Shown here one piece after another: positions 58,701 through 64,000 of a stretch of DNA of 64,000 bases (its first letter is position 1; each line of letters opens with the position of its first letter). The DNA comes from Glandiceps talaboti (taxonomy: Eukaryota > Hemichordata > Enteropneusta > Spengelidae). The position numbers were made by a program, and so were the translations under genes. The DNA lies in assembly GCF_964340395.1 (NCBI RefSeq), contig NC_135571.1, forward strand, positions 2,163,111-2,227,110, read 5' to 3'. The notes below the pieces were generated by a model. It worked only from the letters and a program-made list of their open reading frames with translations. It had not been told where the DNA came from and made no database searches.

Positions 58701-61700
58701 CACAATAGAAGTAATGTTGTTAAATTGCATGATCAATTCTTTTCTCCAATTATGATTGCCTATTTGTAAATGAGTTGTTTCTAGATTTTGTCACTGTGGC
58801 TTATACAGTAGCTTGTGCTCACTCAATATTATGTTTTAGTTGTCTACAACATTCTACATTGAAGAAGAAAGTCAAATCTACCAGAGTTCCCCTGTCATTT
58901 TAAAGGGGTTCCTCATCAAATTCGTGGTAACTACATGTATGTCAGTTTTACCATATTCCCCCTTTTTGTTACCGGGTCCCCAACCTTAGCAAAAACACTA
59001 CCTTGTCAATGTTGTTAACAAGAAATGGATATTGTATACAAAGTGGATTTAACTAATGCAGGCAGCTTATAGCGATTTGCACTCAAGATACATATATTGA
59101 GGGTTACTATAGCAACATGACAAATTATTGAGTGACTGAGCAGTAGTACTTGTAATGGCAGACCATCTTGAAATAACTCAATTCAAAGAGGGTTGATGCA
59201 TGCAAGTCAGGTATCAATACGCATACATGTACATGTAACTTTCATCATATGTTTAACTTAGCAAGACATCAAATATTATCATGTTTATGTTTCATAGTCG
59301 ACTGTTTTTTTGTTGTTGTGTTGTTTTTAAAAACTTGCTGTACCATTGTTTTCATCTCAACAGTGAAGTAACACCATCAAACGATACACAGTGAGTAACT
59401 CTGGAGTACACATACTTCCCATTTATTTACAGTCTGCAAGCATTTCATTGAACTCATCGCAGAGAAAAGTGGAATGCTGATTACATATTTGCAATAACAT
59501 TTGCTTTTTTAGAGGCTGTTGTTAATATATAAGCTACAGATACCAAGAGTGTTGTTGACTTAATTTGATTTTGGTGGCCATCTTGGATTTCCCATAATGC
59601 CTCAGAATGTCAAAGGTCAAATGTGCCATATATGGTACTAGCTGGTGAAAACAAGATGGTCGCCAAAAAAGAGAGTTTATTTTACTTTACAACCGTGTAA
59701 TCTTTGCTGTGTGTCAAACTGTTCAAAGGATGTGCAGAATACACTTTTTCTATCATGCAGCTCTCATACACTGATAATTGTTCTGTTATATTTTTTAAAA
59801 AATGTCTGTAAAGAAAATGGAATTAAATTATAAAAAAATCTAGAATGCTGAAAAAATGTCATTGATTGTTAAATGACACATTATCTTATGTTCACATTCA
59901 AAAAAAGGAATCCATCATTATGGAGAGGAATTATGCAATTATTACAAAATGCTAAACAAGGAGATACTTAATGTCAAATAAGAAAAGTGACAATTGCCTA
60001 TTGAAAATGTATTTGTGTATGAGATCATCATAGTTTGACATGACAGCATTTATACGTGTTGTAAATGTATATAGGTCTTCATATTCCCTTGATGATACAG
60101 GTAATGTTTTCACTGTATATTTTAAACAAAAACATGTACCTGTTTAGAGAAAAATAGTTATATTTCACAACCAAGGTAATTTTTCATACCAGAGAACGTT
60201 GACATTTCGACTACCATCGGCAGCCATCTTCAGAACTGTTTGCCTCATAGTGGTATCGGCGAAAGTAGACCAGTCCACACGGTACTCAGATACCACTACG
60301 AGGCAAACAGTTCTGAAGATGGCTGCCGATGGTAGTCGAAACGTCAACGTTTTCTGGTATGAAAAATTACCTTGGTTGTGAAATATAACTATTTTTCTCA
60401 AGATATTGTCCAACCTGATGAAACTATTCACGGATGTACCTGTTTAGTTCTGGCTTATTATTGCTTTGAGTTTATGCATGGCCCAGATATGTGAGTTCCA
60501 TGACACACATCAGAGTTCTTTATAAGGCTGAATATTACATGTATGGCTTTGTACTAACTACATTGTTACGTTTCATTTTGTAGACATTTATCATTGGATT
60601 CATAACTACTAACAATATTAGCCTTGTTTATTTGCTGGTGTCCTACTACAGATGCTCCTGGCTCCTACCCTCATATAGGCAGTACTAATGTGGTTTTTTA
60701 ATACAGTACTGTCCCTGAAAAATAAGTAATAACAGATGGCTATGGATTATCATTAGTGTTAAAGTCATGTCAGCATTAATTTCATGGCAGGTTATAGCCA
60801 AGTGTCTATGCTTGTAGTAGCAGTGTAAACGATCATGGGGAAAAAACAAAGGGTGGGAGAATAGCGAATATGAACTCCGAGGGCGCTATTTCACCCTACT
60901 GACTAAAGCCATTGAAGTATGATCTATGCAGACACTGTCCTAACTTGGGTAGGAGTGAGGAGCTAAGGTTTACTTGAGGTAGGACTTAGGACAGAGTGTT
61001 ATGATACAAATAAGGCTAATTAAGTGTCTCACTTGCATTGAGTAAGCAGTGCATGTTGACATAAACAATATTTTGTTATTTTTTAAACACAACTGACATC
61101 CTGTTATATGCAGGTCAAGATCAGGATAATTTGCCATCGTCATGACCTCTGTGTGACCCCACATCTGGGCATTCTGAACAAGAATTTTAAATCTTGTGAA
61201 TGTCCTAGTTCTCTGTAGTCTGAAAGATCCAGGCATTGGTTCTGGTTGTATGATGCACTCCCTCAGTAGTGAGTGGTTACATAAACGGACCAATGGCTGA
61301 ACCTTTCAGACTACCAAGTTCTCTGTGGAACTCTATAGAATTATGTGATTGTGTATATATATGTCTGCATAAAAGAAAATTGCAGGGAACAATTTCCAGC
61401 AAAAAAAATGTACTCTGTGGAAGCCAATGAAACTCTAAAGTTTTAATTTTGGAAGAAGATAATTATGAACATCACAGTTGGATGGCATGTTTATGATTAG
61501 ATGTAAATTTATTCATAAATGATGCATAATATACACTACAAGGTCACACAAAGGTCATGTCAGTCAAGCATTGTCAGGAGACATTCCACAGGTGGTTGTG
61601 TAAAGGGTTTGACATGTCTGCCCAGAGACTTGGTTTGAACTATAGCTTGAAATAGTGACACGACACCACACATCTCTGTGCTAAGGACGTCATATCATGT

Positions 61701-64000
61701 TGTTAATCCTATATCATTAGCAAAGTACGTCATGAAATAGCTGTAAGTTATGAAATCTACCAGAATTTATTTCAGATCTGGTCACGGTGTGTGTTTCCAA
61801 AGACGAATTTGCAAAAATAATATCATTGTTATCAAAAACTAATGGACACACATAACTCCAATTTTTCAGATATCTTGAACTCTACACCAGTACACGTCGA
61901 GAAGAAATTAAATTCTTCTATCGGTCTGATAACGAGGTATACCAGGAACGATTCTCATACCAGCTGAAGCCTGAGACATGGACAAAGATCGCCCTCAGTG
62001 TTAGCGGTACTCACTTAGCCCTATACGTAGATTGTAACAAAATCTATGAGAGAGTTATCCACAAGCCAGATCTTGATGTAGATCCTAAAGGTTTGGCTAT
62101 GTTCCTGGGACAGCGAAGTCAGCAAGCTTACTTTAAAGTGAGTAATACTAGAAGTGATACACACCGTAATGGGGCGCCCTCACATTATCAGTCAACCCCT
62201 TTTCATCACCAGTTCAGGATGGGGCCTGATGAGTTGCCATCATAGTTCTTCAGATTAGTACCGTCGGATAGAGTGGGCCAGTGAGGGCCAAATGACACGA
62301 CATATCTCACAGTCCTTATTAGAATTAGCCTTGGTTATCTGGTTTGACAATAGCATTTGCCAGAACCAGCACTATTGAGATAGTATGTTGAGTTAGTCTG
62401 TAAGATATGCCGTGATATGGCGCCCTCACACATCAATCAACCCCTTTGAAAACAGGCCAGTGAGGGTGGCATGATACAATGTATTTACAGTCTAATGGTG
62501 AGGCAGATAGCCAATCAAATCACTTACAAGCACAAACAAACAAACAATCCTAGAATTTCAAACCATTTTAGTTTCTAAACTTCAATCAAATATTTCTAGA
62601 AATTTCTCGAAATATTTGATTGAAGTGTAGAAACCGCTCTAAACTTAGTTATCTGGTTGTTTGATTTAGGTTTGTAGTTTTAACTTGTTTTTGAGAACTT
62701 CTGATAGATTATATACTAGTACTTAATGTCATTGCTTTACTTGTGTCATATACCTGGCAACTGTTGCTAGGTTGATAAACAACTCCAAGAAATAGAACTA
62801 CATATGACAACTTTAGTGGTGGACATTTTAAAAGAGTATATTTACCTGCATTGAAAACTTGACCATTTCCATAAACTTCTTGAGTTTGGAGATTTGATAG
62901 ACTTCCCAGTTAGTTTCATGTAAATTAAACCACCCTTTACCTACATCACGTAGACTTGTTCTGATGGCAGCATGTCGTGTAGAAATCCGGCTATCTTTTA
63001 GAAACAGTTGAACCTAGAAGAACAGTTATCAATTTACAAAAAAAGTGAACAATACTGCAGGAAATACAGACATTTTCATAAACTATGGGTTCTGGAGAGT
63101 AATTTCATGATGTTACATCACCTACAATTAGTTGTGATTTCAGGAAAAAAATCAAATTGATATTGTGCCTTTGTAGGGTATCTTTGGGGTCTATTGCATC
63201 ATGGGAGATAGTAAAAATAATATATTCAAGTTGCACACTGAATATTCATGAGTATATCCTAACAGTGTATCATGAATATTCAGTGTGCAACTTGAATATG
63301 ACTATTATGCGAACATGCCATTTCTATTTTGTTAATTTTGTAGATATATTTCAATTTTTCTTGTGAATTGTTTAACTTGTAGGGTATTCTGCAGGATGTA
63401 AAACTAGTTGTATCAAGCCATGGATATTTATCTCAGTGTTCAGAACTAGAAAGACAATGTCCTACATGCGGTGAATATATGCAGATGGTGGAAGATATGG
63501 ATAGACTAGCAAGTTTACTACAGGTGATGGAGAATAGGGTAAGTTACATGTACATAGCTCAATGACGAGATTTATACTGTGTATTTCAAAGTCACTTATA
63601 GTATTCTACTTACTGAAGCATACTTAACTATCACTTGCAATCAAACCTAGTATTAGACATAACATGTAAACGATCTGATAACATGATTTTTTATTTGTAC
63701 CCTAAAATGTTGAGGAATCTATACAAGGCAATCAACTGTTCTAACAATGCCAGAAGACAAATTGCAATGTCATAGAATACATGCATTGACATTAACATTA
63801 TACTAGAATAGTTTAATCAAAGTTTTTTGTAAGTATTTTCACTTGAGTAAAAGGTATAGAAACTCAGCTTGTGCCATTTAATACAAGTTTGTGACTTGTA
63901 CACACAGGTGGTGACAGCAGAGAGACGTATCACTGAATTAGAAGAATGCAGGTGTCAGAAATCATGTCAATACAAAGATATGTTGAAGGAAGACAGTGAT
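27940..64000 (+). CDS. NELL: NELL (NEL-like) homolog, secreted TSPN/laminin-G, coiled-coil, VWC protein (first six coding exons; rest outside window)
   Basis: Six plus-strand exons join in phase into 281 residues: a signal peptide, the N-terminal thrombospondin-N/laminin-G-like domain (about residues 17-205), a Cys-rich hinge ([16 protein letters not shown]), a coiled coil ([15 protein letters not shown] onward) and the start of the first von Willebrand C region ([12 protein letters not shown]). Vertebrate NELL1 and NELL2 show the same order and near-identical anchors: LHVDCNRIYERVI against [13 protein letters not shown] here, GYISQC...CPTC, and LENCHCEKTCQ. NELL proteins are large secreted glycoproteins, multimerised by the coiled coil. 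NELL1 acts in bone formation and NELL2 as a guidance and lumicrine ligand in vertebrates. An invertebrate gene would predate that split. The EGF-like and later VWC exons must lie to the right. Confidence 0.96.
29285..29610. repeat. Tandem repeat of about 70 bp, about five diverged copies
   Basis: GGAACTCAGGTAGATTTTAC (with CCTACTTACC or similar following) recurs near 29297, 29433, 29502 and 29576, with a degenerate copy at 29372. It shares the GGTAAAATGACTGGGGAACT phrase with the dispersed GGGGAACC repeat family. Confidence 0.65.
30665..31602. repeat. 42/60-bp minisatellite, 20 units
   Basis: The unit starts ACATTACGTGTCCCTGTGAT and continues AATGACTCCTGATATCCAGA. Six of the spacers carry an 18-base extra block that creates an inverted repeat (TTCTCTGGA, nine-base loop, TCCAGAGAA). 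Order of long and short units repeats, showing higher-order duplication. Because 42 and 60 are multiples of three, open frames of over 300 codons appear on both strands; they have no other coding signs. Confidence 0.93.
31833..31870. other. G-rich tract with G-quadruplex pattern (plus strand)
   Basis: Four or more GGG runs spaced by one T or A (GGGTGGGTGGGTGGGAGGG), followed by a run of about 14 G. Confidence 0.7.
33186..33292. mobile_element. Small hairpin element, copy 2
   Basis: GCCTGGAATCCGGTGCGGAT at the left pairs with the complement of AATCTGCAAGGATTCCAGGC at the right, with inner arms TTTTTTACATTC and GAATGTAAAAAA. Same family as 15715-15812. Confidence 0.6.
33970..34055 (-). mobile_element. 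Decayed tRNA-like SINE head (possible)
   Basis: On the minus strand ACTAGTCTAGTGGTGAGTCT resembles a pol III A box (TAGTCTAGTGG) as in Glu/Asp-tRNA-like heads, followed by GGCATTGAAATCTCGAGATC. Related phrases occur at 44640-44700 and 45265-45335. No convincing B box, so tentative. Confidence 0.3.
37060..37320. repeat. Tandem repeat of about 53 bp, about four copies
   Basis: CAAAGTAAATAACCAAT recurs at about 37160, 37214 and 37266, each followed by AAGATT or GAGATT and TATGAATATTCAT-type sequence. Confidence 0.75.
37721..37925. repeat. Tetranucleotide array: (CAAT)n, (CAAC)n, (CACT)n
   Basis: Successive tracts of ATCA, ACCA, ATCA and CTCA tetranucleotides. Two long open frames across it are artefacts. 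Confidence 0.93.
38338..38700. repeat. Dispersed 370-bp repeat, copy 2 of 3
   Basis: Inverted relative to copy 1: AGATGTACAGCCATTACAGA, CTTTTCAAGTTGATGTCAGC, then GGTTAGGGTCTGGGTGGGGT near the end. Its minus-strand frame ([20 protein letters not shown] then [20 protein letters not shown]) matches that of copy 1. Confidence 0.7.
39515..40085. repeat. Tandem repeat of 83-105 bp, six diverged copies
   Basis: CCTGAATCGCCCCCTCAGAA-type blocks recur near 39521, 39604, 39697, 39794, 39899 and 39996, each followed by a TTTATTACAC/CATATAAA and CTTGTAAGTT pattern. Confidence 0.75.
40366..40621. repeat. GATA/GATG tetranucleotide array
   Basis: Mixed GATG and GATA repeats, ending in a pure run of about 18 GATA units (40552-40621). 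Confidence 0.95.
41409..41443. other. G-rich tract (possible G-quadruplex, plus strand)
   Basis: GGAGGGTGGGAGGTGGGGGT followed by AAAAGGGAATGGGGG gives at least four runs of three or more G within 35 bases. Confidence 0.5.
42285..42445. repeat. Short tandem repeat (about 35-45 bp), four or five copies
   Basis: ATGTACCTAAGTGGGCTTTT and variants recur with T-rich or A-rich linkers of differing length. Confidence 0.7.
43017..43256. repeat. 68-bp tandem repeat, 3.5 copies
   Basis: TAGTATGAGTTAAAATGCTA-type starts at 43017, 43085, 43153 and 43221; GAATAAGTCAACCTTCTTGT is shared by the first three. Confidence 0.85.
43722..44268. mobile_element. TAGTCTAGTTCC-ended MITE (host of a nested insertion)
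   Basis: The right end reads AAGATGATTGTAGTAATCAT then GTATAGGAACTAGACTA. The left end, before and after the nested element, reads CACTTTACGATTACTATGAT once the insertion is removed, which matches the inverted right end. Inner arms AGCACAAAAGTCTGTGCTAC and GTAGCACAGATT also pair. Related to the element at 51823-52295. Confidence 0.65.
43751..43935. mobile_element. Fold-back MITE with 80-bp arms and a 9-bp target duplication, nested in another MITE
   Basis: Starts TAGACTGTCGACAGTCACTC and ends in the inverse; arms of about 80 bases differ at only a few positions. Flanked by direct repeats ACTTTACGA (43742-43750 and 43936-43944). Long inverted ends with a 9-base duplication are the pattern of Mutator-like elements. 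It is non-coding and, given the arm identity, probably young. Confidence 0.8.
46019..46380 (-). mobile_element. tRNA-derived SINE, near full length
   Basis: On the minus strand it begins with a tRNA-like head: A-box-like TGGCTAGCGTGACCGG (46351-46366) and a perfect B box GGTTCGAGCCC (46320-46330). A body of about 250 bp follows, then GTAAAGCGCTTTGAGCACGG and AAAGCGCTATATAAGAAACC, ending in an (ATT)n tail. Truncated relatives are at 4770-4922 and 47085-47212. Confidence 0.85.
47085..47212 (+). mobile_element. Diverged, 5'-truncated SINE copy
   Basis: TATACTCCCTGGGGAGTTGA, then GGTTTGAGCACAGAATCATG and CCAACATTATTATTACTACT follow the same order as the SINE at 46 kb but with many changes. Confidence 0.6.
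48155..48715. repeat. Tandem repeat of 73-90 bp, seven copies
   Basis: GTACATCAAGTGATAAGTTT with variants recurs near 48161, 48237, 48310, 48387, 48461, 48544 and 48634, followed by TACTAAGTCTCCCTA and CAACTGTGTTTATTG. Length differences come from ACATGTA insertions. Confidence 0.88.
49015..49290. repeat. Tandem repeat of about 117 bp, 2.4 copies
   Basis: CTCTGGCAAGCTAGGCTT recurs at about 49026, 49145 and 49261. GTTTTGAGTGGACTTTGTTT and ATTACAGTAGGGTTGATAGT are shared by the first two copies. Confidence 0.85.
49423..49444. other. G-quadruplex motif (plus strand)
   Basis: Four G runs of 4, 6, 4 and 4 separated by T, AA and A: a compact canonical pattern. Confidence 0.75.
50043..51667. mobile_element. 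piggyBac-type element, non-autonomous, TTAA target sites
   Basis: The left end is TTAA then CCCTTTCACCACCA. The right end on the minus strand is TTAA then CTCTTTCACCACCA: 13 of 14 terminal bases match and both abut TTAA, the piggyBac target. Just inside the left end is a direct repeat of CCACCAGTACCCGGTATACC containing the palindrome CCCGGTATACCGGG. The 1.6-kb interior has higher CpG than its flanks and several broken short frames, but no recognisable transposase. Probably mobilised in trans. Confidence 0.75.
51823..52295. mobile_element. TAGTCTAGTTCC-ended MITE
   Basis: The left end TAGCCTAGTTCC...ACAATCATCTCCACTCACAT and right end ATGATTGTACT...GGAACTAGACTA are inverted. Inside, GGGAAAGTCACTATTCTAGC is present twice at the left (51862, 51979) and once inverted at the right. 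Same family as 43722-44268. Confidence 0.7.
52725..52853 (+). CDS. NELL: NELL coding exon 2 (start of TSPN domain)
   Basis: After acceptor ctttgtttacag it encodes [43 protein letters not shown]. Aligns with vertebrate NELL1 VGFGMDPDLQMDIVTELDLV and the block ending AFLFQ. Phase 1 in and out (CAAG|gtaagc). Confidence 0.95.
53131..53174. repeat. (CA)n microsatellite
   Basis: About 22 CA units, flanked by impure TATG/CATG repeats. Confidence 0.95.
53940..54270. mobile_element. Dispersed fold-back repeat, copy B (inverted relative to 2.07-2.46 kb)
   Basis: GTTCCCCAATATTTTTCTTT, AATATGAGTGACCTAAGGGG and, further right, GTATATACTCCATATTTTT are the reverse complement of copy A in the same order. 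Confidence 0.55.
54655..55075. repeat. 148-bp tandem repeat with about 46-bp sub-repeats, 2.9 copies
   Basis: GCATACACAC-type phrases at 54712, 54861 and 55009 mark the larger period. Inside each, AATATTCTGAGAAGTGACAT with CCAGATGGCCA recurs. Confidence 0.82.
55680..55761. repeat. (CT)n microsatellite
   Basis: About 40 CT units preceded by poly-C and CA repeats. Confidence 0.95.
56212..56582. mobile_element. Palindromic MITE, TTTAAAGTGGCCATRTGGAT family, copy 2
   Basis: The left end TTAAAGTGACCATATGGATG and right end (complement of CATCCACATGGCCCCTTTAA) are inverted. Internal arms pair through ACTCAATAAATTTC-type and TTTTTGAGTCACAAATATGG-type sequence. Same family as 6276-6630. Confidence 0.65.
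56830..57215. repeat. Dispersed 370-bp repeat, copy 3 of 3
   Basis: AGATGTACAGCCATTTCAGA, CTTTTTAAGTTGATGTCAGT and GGTTTAGGGTCGGCATGAAA then AACTAGGTGGGGTCAGGTAA follow the order of copy 2, and of copy 1 inverted. Confidence 0.75.
58069..58219 (+). CDS. NELL: NELL coding exon 3 (TSPN domain)
   Basis: After a long pyrimidine tract ending ttttttcag it encodes [62 protein letters not shown]...SGSIISM matches vertebrate SEFTILATVQQ...SGVILSI. Phase 1 in, phase 2 out (AA|gtaagt). Confidence 0.95.
58870..58995. repeat. Dispersed GGGGAACC/GGTAAAAT repeat, fuller copy
   Basis: Reads CCAGAGTTCCCCTGTCATTT, CAGTTTTACCATATTCCCCC and GTCCCCAACCTTAGCAAAAAC. It lines up with the edge of the 188-bp satellite (21.69-21.74 kb) and with one part of its unit (CCCCAGTCATTTACTGGGGC). 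Confidence 0.6.
59364..59390 (+). other. Candidate 27-nt cassette microexon in NELL intron 3
   Basis: The acceptor ttttcatctcaacag and donor ACACA|gtgagt flank 27 bases. Inserted between coding exons 3 and 4 they keep the frame and add NEVTPSNDT before YLELYTS. The insertion point is between SMSEGRSK and the next strand of the TSPN domain. Vertebrate NELL has no insert there, so it would be lineage-specific or alternative. Only splice-like motifs and the kept frame support it. Confidence 0.25.
60148..60433. mobile_element. Head-to-head retroelement ends with hammerhead-like core, flanked by a 14-bp duplication
   Basis: Two inverted arms of over 100 bases meet near 60270. Each arm holds CTGAAGATGGCTGCC, a GAT loop, GGTAGTC and GAAA (plus strand 60313-60341; minus strand 60204-60233): a CUGANGA - hairpin - GAAA layout as in hammerhead ribozymes. 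Penelope-like element ends are known to carry such motifs. Direct repeats ATGTACCTGTTTAG (60134-60147 and 60434-60447) flank it. The family call is inference; a plain MITE is the alternative. Confidence 0.5.
61870..62137 (+). CDS. NELL: NELL coding exon 4 (core of TSPN/laminin-G-like domain)
   Basis: Encodes [89 protein letters not shown]. The block [20 protein letters not shown] matches vertebrate WHKVALSVSASHLLLHVDCN, and [11 protein letters not shown] matches INLWLGQRNQ. Phase 2 in, phase 0 out (AAA|gtgagt). The single Cys of VDCN is conserved. Confidence 0.97.
62138..63382. other. NELL intron 4
   Basis: Holds two small palindromes (62572-62632 with CTTCAATCAAATATTTC arms; 63222-63299). 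The phrases TATGGCGCCCTCACA and TGGGGCGCCCTCACATTATC recur at 62.17 and 62.41 kb. No exon seen. Confidence 0.5.
63222..63299. mobile_element. Perfect 30-bp inverted repeat (short hairpin element)
   Basis: ATATTCAAGTTGCACACTGA...ATATTCATGA and its exact reverse complement are separated by about 18 bases. It lies less than 100 bases upstream of the NELL exon 5 acceptor. Confidence 0.65.
63383..63538 (+). CDS. NELL: NELL coding exon 5 (end of TSPN domain, CPTC hinge, coiled-coil start)
   Basis: Fifty-two codons, phase 0/0: [71 protein letters not shown] matches vertebrate GIIQDGKIIFMPNGYISQC, and the CPTC pair is conserved. Leucine spacing marks the start of the multimerising coiled coil. Acceptor ttaacttgtag, donor AGG|gtaagt. 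Confidence 0.96.
63539..63907. other. NELL intron 5
   Basis: A 369-base intron between phase-0 exons. I see nothing in it beyond splice signals. Confidence 0.7.
63908..64000 (+). CDS. NELL: NELL coding exon 6, partial (end of coiled coil, start of VWC region)
   Basis: After acceptor gtacacacag it encodes [20 protein letters not shown] then [11 protein letters not shown] and runs off the window in frame. [12 protein letters not shown] matches vertebrate QLENCHCEKTCQ, which leads into the first VWC domain. Confidence 0.95.
   Translation, partial: MVTAERRITELEECRCQKSCQYKDMLKEDSD

Larger units (their letters stand above)
58220..61869. other. NELL intron 3 (3.65 kb)
   Basis: Contains a dispersed GGGGAACC-repeat fragment (58.87-59.0 kb), the candidate microexon (59364-59390), an inverted-repeat retroelement relic (60148-60433) and a small repeat near 61.2-61.3 kb whose phrase CTGAAAGATCCAGGCATTG also occurs at 37.37 kb. 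Confidence 0.5.

Noticed and set aside
60079-60104. Possible NELL exon between a TAG acceptor and ACAG|gtaatg donor
   Set aside because: It is 26 bases long, so including it alone or with the 27-nt candidate would break the frame into coding exon 4.
1-64000. Viral genome, prophage, or integrated viral gene
   Set aside because: No capsid, polymerase or integrase-like reading frame was recognised on either strand.

Overview
This is AT-rich, intron- and repeat-rich DNA from an animal nuclear genome. It holds two divergently arranged protein genes, both cut by the window edges. The short conserved exons, long introns, tRNA-derived SINE, LINE-like 3' tail, fold-back MITEs and microsatellites all indicate a eukaryote. 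The two genes and the repeat style suggest a marine invertebrate. I lean towards a non-vertebrate deuterostome (hemichordate or amphioxus-like), but the sequence alone does not settle this.

Left half, minus strand (1-25.4 kb): fourteen consecutive coding exons with matching splice phases encode about 560 residues from the N-terminus of a coiled-coil protein. I identify it as SYCP1, the transverse-filament protein of the meiotic synaptonemal complex. The support is three blocks that align with vertebrate SYCP1: EAEKIRRWKVSTE, IESQRKSILELQ and TREMCNLLKD. The C-terminal exons lie to the left of the window. The introns hold a 188-bp satellite, a 25-28-bp palindrome-bearing tandem array, MITEs, a SINE fragment and a roughly 4-kb candidate DNA transposon. 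That transposon carries a broken three-exon gene of unknown function.

Middle (25.4-27.9 kb): the intergenic region between the divergent genes. It holds a likely promoter near 26.85 kb (inverted CCAAT box and a YY1-like ATGGCGG element), a likely 5'UTR exon ending in a strong splice donor, and a matching acceptor upstream of the next start codon.

Right half, plus strand (27.94-64 kb): a NELL (NEL-like, NELL1/NELL2 family) gene. A signal-peptide exon is followed by a 24.7-kb first intron, then exons for the N-terminal thrombospondin-N/laminin-G-like domain and the coiled coil. The window ends at the start of the von Willebrand type C region, after 281 codons. Intron 1 is packed with repeats: a 42/60-bp minisatellite, GATA, CAAT and CA microsatellites, a nested pair of MITEs with a clear 9-bp target duplication, a piggyBac-type element with TTAA ends, a tRNA-derived SINE and many TACATGTA palindromes.

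The two genes probably do not act in one pathway, since SYCP1 is meiotic and nuclear while NELL is a secreted signalling glycoprotein. Their link here is the shared upstream region. I see no prokaryotic operon, CRISPR array, viral genome or clearly new multi-gene system. The most unusual items are structural: a tandemly duplicated exon end with its splice donor, the transposon-borne gene, a frame-preserving 27-nt candidate microexon, the nested MITE, and a head-to-head pair of hammerhead/Penelope-like ends.
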